A stretch of DNA of 6,696 bases from Bacteroidota bacterium (GTDB taxonomy: Bacteria > Bacteroidota > Bacteroidia > Bacteroidales > Marinifilaceae). This document shows, piece by piece, positions 1 to 5,641 of this stretch. The notes beneath the pieces were generated by a model. That model saw only the letters and a list, made by a program, of their open reading frames with translations, had not been told where the DNA came from and searched no databases. Where the stretch lies: NCBI GenBank assembly GCA_023400335.1, contig JAEXFF010000351.1, positions 1-6,696 on the forward strand, given 5' to 3'. The position numbers and the translations under genes are program-made. Position 1 is the first letter of the stretch; every line of letters begins with the position of its first letter.

Positions 1-326
1 TCAATACTCATTTTTCAGGAGTAGGAGTTTCTCATATTAAAATTGAAAAAGAGTTCTGGGAAGGAAATCAGTATGATGTTATCCTGACCAATGGTTTTGA
101 CCTGGATTTTGATAAGGATGGGGAATGGAAAGAAATTGACGGCCATCGGAATGCTTTACCGGCTACGGTTATTCCGGAGAAAATTGCGATTTATTTAAAC
201 AAAAATTTTGCAGGTTTTGCAGTTATTTCCATTGAGAAGGACCGGAATGGATTCGACGTAAAACTGTCGGATGGCCGGGAATTGAAATTCAACCGGGAAC
301 AATTATTTATCGGATATGATGATTGA
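1..326 (+). CDS. PepSY-like (DUF2874) protein, 3' end only
   Basis: The frame is open from the left edge (first full codon at base 3) to a TGA at 324-326, giving 107 residues; the start lies outside the window. The visible part holds two copies of the alternating helix/strand pattern seen in Bacteroidota PepSY-like (DUF2874) proteins. The first has strands around IKIEKEFWEGNQYDV and LDFDKDGEWKEID. The second begins at LPATVIPEKIAIYL and ends in GFDVKLSDGRELKFN. This family is small, periplasmic or lipid-anchored, and of unproven function; a resemblance to beta-lactamase inhibitor folds is noted for it. The following gene is of the same family, 59 bases downstream on the same strand, so the pair probably arose by duplication and may be co-transcribed. 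Signal peptide and anchoring cannot be judged. Confidence 0.8.
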   Translation, partial: NTHFSGVGVSHIKIEKEFWEGNQYDVILTNGFDLDFDKDGEWKEIDGHRNALPATVIPEKIAIYLNKNFAGFAVISIEKDRNGFDVKLSDGRELKFNREQLFIGYDD

Positions 327-385
327 AATAAATAATTATGGAGAGAGTTTATCGTTAATAGAAAATAAATTAAAAACAGTAAGGT

Positions 386-1222
386 ATGAAAAAGAGTTTG
401 TATATTTTAGGAATGTTACTGGTATTCGTGGGAATGGCCTGTAACGACGATGACGATGCAGCCTGGATGCCGGATGAAGCTGTTGTGCGTACTTTCAATC
501 AAATGTTTCCCGGGGCACAAAGGGTCGAATGGAAAACAGCAGGAAATTATATTGTAGCTGATTTTTATTATGAAAATCAGGATAAAGATGCCTGGTTTAA
601 TAAAAGCGGAAAATGGTATATGACAGAAACTGATATTCTTTTTGACGCGTTGCCTGAAAAGATAAAGACTGCTTTTAGCAATAGCGAATACCGTGCGTGG
701 AAAGTAGATGATGTGGATATACTGGAACGGGTAGAAATGGAAAGAGTATATGTAATTGAAGTAGAACAGGGAAATGTTGAAAAAGATTTGTATTATGCAG
801 AAGACGGGACTCTGGTAAAAGTTATTGAAGAGGTGGACGGGGACGACGGGCATTGGCCGTTAGAAGGCTTACCTCAGCAAATAAAAGATTATCTGAATAC
901 ACATTACAGCGGGGCAAAGATTATTGAATACGATACGGAAAGAGGGATTACAGAAGTGGATATTTTTCATGACAACCGCTATAAGGAAGTCAAATTCGGT
1001 CAGGATTACGCTTGGATTTCCACAAGTTGGGAGATATTGGAGAAGGATGTACCTGCTGTAGTGATGGCGACCATCCGAAATCAATATGCCGGTTATCAAA
1101 TAGATGATATCGAGTATGTAGAGCGGGCAGCCGGGGTTGCGGTATATTTATTTGAGTTGGAAAAAGGAGAAGAAGATCTCTATGTGATGGTGGATGAGGC
1201 CGGAAATATTGTGCAGAATTAA
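386..1222 (+). CDS. Lipoprotein with four PepSY-like (DUF2874) repeat units
   Basis: This 278-residue protein starts with a short lipoprotein signal peptide: MKKS, a hydrophobic stretch, then GMAC with Cys19 as the likely lipidated residue. Glycine at -3 of the lipobox is less usual than leucine. CNDDDD follows, an acidic run like the signal that sends Bacteroidota lipoproteins to the cell surface. The rest falls into four repeats of about 60 residues at roughly 29-85, 88-150, 161-217 and 221-277. Each has a helix (for example PDEAVVRTFNQMF, LPQQIKDYLNTHY) followed by beta strands ending in a G/D turn. That equals two tandem PepSY-like modules, about twice the length of common single-module members. 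The function of the family is not established; binding a peptide or protein partner is only an inference. The preceding gene is a relative 59 bases upstream, and a thioredoxin gene follows after 72 bases. ATG at 386 is chosen because it gives a complete signal peptide; the leader is A-rich with no strong Shine-Dalgarno site. Confidence 0.87.
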   Translation: MKKSLYILGMLLVFVGMACNDDDDAAWMPDEAVVRTFNQMFPGAQRVEWKTAGNYIVADFYYENQDKDAWFNKSGKWYMTETDILFDALPEKIKTAFSNSEYRAWKVDDVDILERVEMERVYVIEVEQGNVEKDLYYAEDGTLVKVIEEVDGDDGHWPLEGLPQQIKDYLNTHYSGAKIIEYDTERGITEVDIFHDNRYKEVKFGQDYAWISTSWEILEKDVPAVVMATIRNQYAGYQIDDIEYVERAAGVAVYLFELEKGEEDLYVMVDEAGNIVQN

Positions 1223-1294
1223 AAGCAAAGAAATATTTTGTAACTATCCCCAGGCTACCGTAGTATAAGGATAAAAACGATAAACGAAAAAGCT

Positions 1295-1597
1295 ATGGGA
1301 AAATTTGAAGAATTGATAAAAGGGGATAAACCTGTATTGGTTGATTTTTTTGCCACCTGGTGCGGTCCCTGCAAAGCCATGCATCCTATTTTAGAAGAAC
1401 TGAAAAAAGACATGGGAGATAAAATTCATGTCATTACAATCGATGTGGACGGAGAAGCAAACCGGCAATTTGTGATGAGTCATCAGATTCAGTCGGTTCC
1501 TACCCTGATGATCTTTAAAAAAGGGGAAATGGTATGGCGACAGAGCGGGGTAATGCAATCCATGCAATTGAAAAATGTCATTGAAAAGTATTTATAA
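1295..1597 (+). CDS. Thioredoxin
   Basis: This 100-residue protein is a complete single-domain thioredoxin, close to the usual length of about 105. The active site is W22-C23-G24-P25-C26-K27, which carries out reversible dithiol-disulfide exchange with target proteins. D17 in VDFFATWCGPCK corresponds to the buried aspartate that assists catalysis, and P69 in SVPT is the conserved cis-proline beside the active site. There is no signal peptide or membrane segment, so it should act in the cytoplasm, reduced by thioredoxin reductase encoded elsewhere. The ATG at 1295 is the only sensible start: an in-frame TAA lies upstream at 1241-1243 and the fold begins immediately. It is the last gene of the plus-strand group, with a strong terminator a few bases after its stop. 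No link in function to the upstream PepSY-like genes is evident. I give no symbol because Bacteroidota carry several thioredoxins and the paralogue cannot be told from sequence alone. Confidence 0.95.
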   Translation: MGKFEELIKGDKPVLVDFFATWCGPCKAMHPILEELKKDMGDKIHVITIDVDGEANRQFVMSHQIQSVPTLMIFKKGEMVWRQSGVMQSMQLKNVIEKYL

Positions 1598-1601
1598 TCC
1601 T

Positions 1602-1649
1602 AAAATGAGAAGAAGCCGTTCAATCCCTTGATAACGGCTTCTTCATTTT
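1602..1649. terminator. Bidirectional intrinsic terminator between convergent units
   Basis: The left arm 1602-1620 and right arm 1633-1649 form a 17-bp stem interrupted by a two-base bulge (GA in the left arm), with a 12-base loop. The G/C-containing core is AGAAGCCGTT paired with AACGGCTTCT. The outer ends are AAAATGA and TCATTTT, so both strands end in a T run, as expected for a terminator that works in both directions. It starts 4 bases after the thioredoxin stop and lies 83 bases after the stop of the converging minus-strand lipoprotein gene. Confidence 0.85.
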
Positions 1650-1669
1650 GACCGTTTCTGTCGACGGTC
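1650..1669. other. Small hairpin next to the terminator
   Basis: GACCGT at 1650-1655 pairs with ACGGTC at 1664-1669 around an 8-base loop. It directly abuts the main terminator, and no gene overlaps it. It may act as a backup or 3'-end stabilising structure for either converging transcript. It has no T run of its own on the plus strand, so it is unlikely to be a stand-alone terminator. Confidence 0.4.
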
Positions 1670-1732
1670 TCTCACTCTATTTGCCTATGTCCGGTATTTT
1701 CACCCAACCTAAAGGTATAACCGACCGGCCGG

Positions 1733-3163
1733 TTATTTTTTGATTCCCCGTATCGGGCAACCCAGAGATTTTCTGTACGAGGCTCCGTAACTGATATCTG
1801 TCCCACTCATCATGAAGGCATTGGCGCCGACCCTGTAAAGGTTAGAGGGTGTTGCCAACCAGTACGTTCCGGTTGCAGGACTAGCTAAGTCTGCATTTTC
1901 CCCCCAAAGTAATCCGAATAAAGGGAAGCAGCGTTCTACCGATTTCTGGGCATTTGTAAATAATGCTTCAGCTTCCTCTGGAGTTTGGAAATCTGTTTGG
2001 GCATTTCCTTTTATTTCGGAAATTTTCATCCAGCCGTTATATCCCGCGGTGCCTTTAAATTCATATTTCATTACATAAGCATCATCTGTACCAAACATTT
2101 TAATCAGATAGCCTATTGAGGAACCACTACCGATAAATACATAGGGATATTCGGTTCCGATAACGTCCAGAATTTCTTTCCCTTCTGTCCGGGCGGTTTG
2201 TGTAAGGCTTAAAGTAGTCAGGGTAAATATTCTGGCACATTCATAATCTAACGGTATCCGGTAACCTAATTCACAGGGATCCGTACCGGATCTGTCGGTC
2301 CAGGTATAGGGATTGGATTCAGACCATACTTTCGTAGTAAAGCTCCCATCTGTTAGCCAATCGTCTATGTTGGTAATAAATGCTGAAATGAGTTGTCCGC
2401 TTTCAGCTGTGATATAAGGGGTAGAAGGGAGGAGAGAAATCGGTTCCTCTGTATTGAATCCTACATTCCGTCCCCATTGGTAGAAATTGCCCCAGGTTTG
2501 TTTGAATTGACGGCTGGACAAGTTTTCCGGTGTCGATGGAAGTGTAGCTCCGACATTCTTTTCTGACCATTTTTCCAGGTTAAAATCTTTATAATGGATT
2601 TGTACGACGGATAGTGTCCTTGCTGTTTCCCCTTCGATATTGATTTTGATTTCCGCATAACGGGCCATTTTTTCATTTTTATACGGATCAGCAGATACAA
2701 ATAAAGTATCGCCTTGCGGGAGCAAATGACACCAGTTTTCTGAACTTTTTGCTTCCCATTCTATATTTCCTGTAATAGTTACTGCAAAGGGTTTGCCGGA
2801 GGCGGAAAGGTATAATTTTTCAGGGAAAGTATTGAATTTGGAGCCTGTTTGGGTGATGTTTACAGATCCGCTGCTTCCGTTTTCTGTAATTGTTACAGTT
2901 GCCGTGCGGGTAGCAATTGTCGGATTTAAAGGTGTTGTTATGATCAGAAACTTTCCGAATTTTGTTGCCGTACACCAGTCTTTGTCGGAAGTCGCCTGCC
3001 AGTTACCGCCTAATCCGAGGTCCAATTCCTCTGTACCACCTGTTGCTTCAAATGAAATTTCTGAAATTTCGAGTGGTAATTCGGAGGGCTCTAACTTATC
3101 GTCTGAATCGCACCCTGCAAAAATCAAGGAGAAAATCAGAATAATATAATTAAGTTGTTTCAT
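1733..3163 (-). CDS. Surface-type lipoprotein, BACON-BACON-FISUMP-like
   Basis: This 476-residue protein begins with a lipoprotein signal peptide (MKQLNYIILIFSLIFAGC, lipobox FAGC, Cys18). DSDDK follows, an acidic motif like the Bacteroidota surface-export signal. Two BACON-type beta-sandwich domains follow at about 30-107 and 113-189. Each shows the W...WC core (NWQATSDKDWC; IEWEAKSSENWC), an R-x-A-type strand and a closing V-x-Q strand (NITQTG; SVVQIH). BACON domains are usually spacers or possible carbohydrate-binding modules. The C-terminal region, about 195-476, matches the Fibrobacter succinogenes major paralogous (FISUMP) pattern: GATLPSTPEN, YQWGRNVGF, WLTDGS, DRSGTDPC, GYRIP, FPLFG, TYWLATP and a final GCPIRG. 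The usual IRC cysteine is Gly473 here. FISUMP function is unknown; adhesion or glycan binding is inference. It is the last of three tandem paralogues on this strand, 93 bases after the previous gene's stop. ATG at 3163 gives a full signal peptide. Confidence 0.88.
   Translation of the reverse strand: MKQLNYIILIFSLIFAGCDSDDKLEPSELPLEISEISFEATGGTEELDLGLGGNWQATSDKDWCTATKFGKFLIITTPLNPTIATRTATVTITENGSSGSVNITQTGSKFNTFPEKLYLSASGKPFAVTITGNIEWEAKSSENWCHLLPQGDTLFVSADPYKNEKMARYAEIKINIEGETARTLSVVQIHYKDFNLEKWSEKNVGATLPSTPENLSSRQFKQTWGNFYQWGRNVGFNTEEPISLLPSTPYITAESGQLISAFITNIDDWLTDGSFTTKVWSESNPYTWTDRSGTDPCELGYRIPLDYECARIFTLTTLSLTQTARTEGKEILDVIGTEYPYVFIGSGSSIGYLIKMFGTDDAYVMKYEFKGTAGYNGWMKISEIKGNAQTDFQTPEEAEALFTNAQKSVERCFPLFGLLWGENADLASPATGTYWLATPSNLYRVGANAFMMSGTDISYGASYRKSLGCPIRGIKK
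2457..2482 (-). repeat. 26-bp direct repeat, copy 1 (codes YQWGRNVGF)
   Basis: These 26 bases are identical, codon for codon, to 3951-3976 in the neighbouring paralogue. They encode the conserved YQWGRNVGF signature of the FISUMP-like head. The third paralogue encodes the same peptide at 6381-6406 with five synonymous differences. This is a coding repeat from gene duplication or conversion, not a mobile element. Confidence 0.85.
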
Positions 3164-3194
3164 ACGTCTTGTATTAAAGTATTAACAAAATGGA

Positions 3195-3247
3195 TTCCGG
3201 AGGGAGGAGTGTGGCTTAATGCCACACTCCGGGATTTGTTTCCGGAA
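3195..3247. other. Strong two-part intergenic hairpin
   Basis: A perfect 10-bp stem joins 3206-3215 (GGAGTGTGGC) to 3221-3230 (GCCACACTCC) around a 5-base loop. An outer 7-bp stem can join 3195-3201 (TTCCGGA) to 3241-3247 (TCCGGAA), separated by unequal internal loops. On the minus strand it begins 10 bases after the stop of the 784-residue gene and ends 31 bases before the ATG of the 476-residue gene. No T run directly follows it on that strand; the nearest, CATTTTG, is partly upstream of the next start. It could be a weak terminator, an attenuating structure that lowers expression of the last gene, or an RNA processing or stability element. Confidence 0.65.
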
Positions 3248-3256
3248 AGGGTAGTT

Positions 3257-5611
3257 CTAATCTTTTACGCAGCGGATTGGCTGTGCATAACCGCATTGTG
3301 CACCGTTTTCATGTATTTTTGTTGTATTGAGCATATAGATACAGCGCATTTTATTTTCCAGCCAATACCAGGAAGCGGCTCCGGGAGCTTGCAGGGTTAC
3401 CCCATCCCGGAAACTCAACATTCCGGCAAGCGGCAATATCCGGACTTCTGTAGCGGTGGCTTTATTGAATAAGGCCTCTGCATCTGTGGCATTATCGAAA
3501 TAAGTCTCTTCATTGCCTAAAAATTCTGTAATTTTCAGGTAGAAGTTTTTCCCTATTTCTCCCAATATTTCAAAGCGTAATACATAAGCATCTGCTGTTT
3601 CAAATTTTTTAATCGCATATATTTTGGAAGTTCCGTCTGCTACATACAAGGTCCTGTCGGGCACTCCCGGTCTGTCGACTAATTTTTCATAGGTTACCCT
3701 GCTTTGTGTGGTAGCAAAAGTGCCGGTTGCTTCACTGGAGGGGAAGAATAGAATCAGATCTTCTTTTGTCGGAACGTGGTAACCGGCCGGACAGGGAGAG
3801 GAGCCGGCACGGGCTTCCCATGTCGTTGAAGCATCCGGATTCAGCAGCCAGTCTCCGGAAGTGGAGGTAATGAATTCTGTCATTGTCTGAGCTTTTTCAG
3901 CCGTAATATCCTCACTTGTCGGTATGGTAGCTGTGGCTCCTGTATGAGGAAATCCTACATTCCGTCCCCATTGGTAATACAATCCCCAGGTCTCTTTATA
4001 ATTGGGACCCAGTATATTTTCCTCCGTTGCAGGCAGACTGGCCCCTAAGTTACTTTCAGCTAGCCTGGATAGGGCGTATTCTCTCTTACCGCCTGACGTT
4101 TGAATAATTTCAATTGTAACAGGATCTGTATTATTGGCTGTTACCGTAATAGTCGCTGTACGGATTTCGGAGCCTGTATAGTTTCCTACCGTTACGGTAA
4201 AGGAACCGCTACCCGTTCCGTTTGTCGGTTCAACAGTACACCAGTCTGCATTGGCTGTTACATTGGCTGTCCAGCTTACACCTTTGTTTGTCGTTACATT
4301 GACCACGAATTCGCCGCCTTGCGGATCGAAGGTATGAGAAGTTGCGTCCAGTTTAAGTTGAGGTTTGTCATATTTTCTGGCTGAGGTCATATTTTTGACA
4401 TCGTTCAGATTTCTCAATAAAAGTTTCCATCCCCCATTATTGGAAATATGGCCGGTAATTGTCCCATTCTTGTCGGTTACTTTTTCTTTTGCAAAGGTGG
4501 CAGTTTCTAAAGTCAAAAGAGGTAGTTCTTCGCTTCCGTTCCATAAAATGGGTTGGTTACCGTATGTTTGGGTGATATCTTTGAATTCAGTTTCATTCAA
4601 TTGGATCAGTAACCCATCGGCTACTTCACCCGCTAAAATATTAGCAATCGTTTTAAGGGTTGGATTTACTGTAATTGTCGGAGTCGGTAAAGAGGTGATA
4701 TGAGCTGTATTTAAACTACCGATAGCTGTCAGACCGTTTACTGTGGTCTTGCTTCCGCCGTTTAATAAAACGTTCACTTGGGTACCCATAGCAATCCCGT
4801 GTTTTGCCGTGAATTGTAAAGTAATGGCATTGCCGCTGGCATCCTGGATAATCATATTATTGTCCTCGATGTTTTTACTTTCTTTATCTGAAGTTACCAG
4901 GCCTTTTACCCAGATATAATCCGTTTTCGAATTGGCTGGTAATTCTCTTAATTCTGCAATACTGGCCAGTTCCGGTTCGTCTTGTGTAATCGTAAGGGCA
5001 TCTGTTTTATTTTGATCTCCGTTAAAAGTTAGTGTTACTTCACGGCTTTCCGTATTTGTATTCGGGGCAGCAGTAATTTCCATACTGGTACTGTCAGCAG
5101 AAACCTTGAGGGTGAGCCAGTCTGTTTCCTCAGAAAAACTCGTTGTCCATTTTACATTTGAAGTAATGGATAATGTTTGGCTTCCACCGGCTACTTCGAA
5201 TTCCATGACTTTGGGACTAACCGATAAAACGGGTTCCAGACCCGGCTGAGAAACGGTTATCTTTTCTACTAAAGATGATGATCCGGCTGTAACGGTTACA
5301 GTTGCTTCCCGAAGTTGATAATCAGTATTTCTAACTGCGCTGATTTTTATTTTAGCGTCTCCTTTTCCGTTGCCAGGATCAAAAGTCAGCCAGCCGGCCT
5401 CTGTGGTAATAGTCCAGTTTTGATTTGTAGAAATAATGATTTCTTCATTTCCGCCAGCTTGTGCAAAACTGATGTTATCTTTATTAATTTCTAACGTAGG
5501 CAATGCTTCTTCTTTATCGTCTTTACAGCCGAATAAGCCTAAAGTAAGGATTAATACCAAAGTACTGAATATGTTTAATCCTCTCATTGAGTTTGTAAAT
5601 GTTTTTTTCAT
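3257..5611 (-). CDS. Large surface-type lipoprotein, BACON2-DUF5689-like-BACON-FISUMP
   Basis: This 784-residue protein has a signal peptide ending in LFGC (Cys29). KDDKEE follows, a close match to the K-(D/E)2 surface-export signal of Bacteroidota lipoproteins. Two BACON domains sit at about 40-122 (W66, W74) and 128-212 (W155, W165). Residues about 215-407 resemble DUF5689, an OB-fold-like module of secreted Bacteroidota proteins: SIAELRELP, YIWVKGLVTSD, NMIIQDASGNAITLQF, then a second beta-rich half ending GWKLLLRNLNDV. A third BACON domain lies at about 418-506 (ADWCTVEP; IEIIQTSG). The FISUMP-like head is about 515-784, with GASLPATEEN, YQWGRNVGF, SSPCPAGYHVPT, LPLAG and terminal IRCVKD; its cysteines include C607, C773 and C781. 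The role is probably cell-surface display of a binding head on a long stalk (inference). It starts 30 bases after the upstream paralogue's stop, so the two are very likely co-transcribed. ATG at 5611 is preferred, but Met9 would also leave a working signal peptide. Confidence 0.88.
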   Translation of the reverse strand: MKKTFTNSMRGLNIFSTLVLILTLGLFGCKDDKEEALPTLEINKDNISFAQAGGNEEIIISTNQNWTITTEAGWLTFDPGNGKGDAKIKISAVRNTDYQLREATVTVTAGSSSLVEKITVSQPGLEPVLSVSPKVMEFEVAGGSQTLSITSNVKWTTSFSEETDWLTLKVSADSTSMEITAAPNTNTESREVTLTFNGDQNKTDALTITQDEPELASIAELRELPANSKTDYIWVKGLVTSDKESKNIEDNNMIIQDASGNAITLQFTAKHGIAMGTQVNVLLNGGSKTTVNGLTAIGSLNTAHITSLPTPTITVNPTLKTIANILAGEVADGLLIQLNETEFKDITQTYGNQPILWNGSEELPLLTLETATFAKEKVTDKNGTITGHISNNGGWKLLLRNLNDVKNMTSARKYDKPQLKLDATSHTFDPQGGEFVVNVTTNKGVSWTANVTANADWCTVEPTNGTGSGSFTVTVGNYTGSEIRTATITVTANNTDPVTIEIIQTSGGKREYALSRLAESNLGASLPATEENILGPNYKETWGLYYQWGRNVGFPHTGATATIPTSEDITAEKAQTMTEFITSTSGDWLLNPDASTTWEARAGSSPCPAGYHVPTKEDLILFFPSSEATGTFATTQSRVTYEKLVDRPGVPDRTLYVADGTSKIYAIKKFETADAYVLRFEILGEIGKNFYLKITEFLGNEETYFDNATDAEALFNKATATEVRILPLAGMLSFRDGVTLQAPGAASWYWLENKMRCIYMLNTTKIHENGAQCGYAQPIRCVKD
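3951..3976 (-). repeat. 26-bp direct repeat, copy 2 (codes YQWGRNVGF)
   Basis: Identical over 26 bases to 2457-2482 in the downstream paralogue; flanking bases differ at once on both sides. Amino-acid constraint explains the peptide but not the identical synonymous codons, since the third copy (6381-6406) uses others. This hints at closer descent of these two segments or local gene conversion. Confidence 0.85.
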
Positions 5612-5641
5612 AATCAGATTTTTTATGTTAGAATTTATTTT

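Noticed and set aside
416..853. 145-residue open frame on the minus strand
   Set aside because: It lies wholly antisense to the PepSY-like lipoprotein gene, is rich in Phe/Ile/Cys from reverse reading, and has no recognisable domain. It is a shadow frame.
1231..1241. TATTTTG resembling the Bacteroidota -7 promoter box before the thioredoxin gene
   Set aside because: It is one T short of TAnnTTTG and no matching -33 element was seen at the right distance, so a promoter cannot be supported.
1718..1735. Inverted repeat TAACCG...CGGTTA over the stop codon of the 476-residue gene
   Set aside because: The stem is only 6 bp with no T run after it on the minus strand. The stronger bidirectional terminator at 1602-1649 better explains 3' end formation.
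3195..3247. Invertible-promoter or recombinase site suggested by inverted TTCCGGA arms
   Set aside because: The arms are 7 bp and mostly self-palindromic, no recombinase gene is present, and no promoter lies between them. An RNA hairpin is simpler.
3155..3472. 105-residue open frame on the plus strand
   Set aside because: It spans the hairpin region and the antisense of the 784-residue gene's end, with no domain and no plausible leader.
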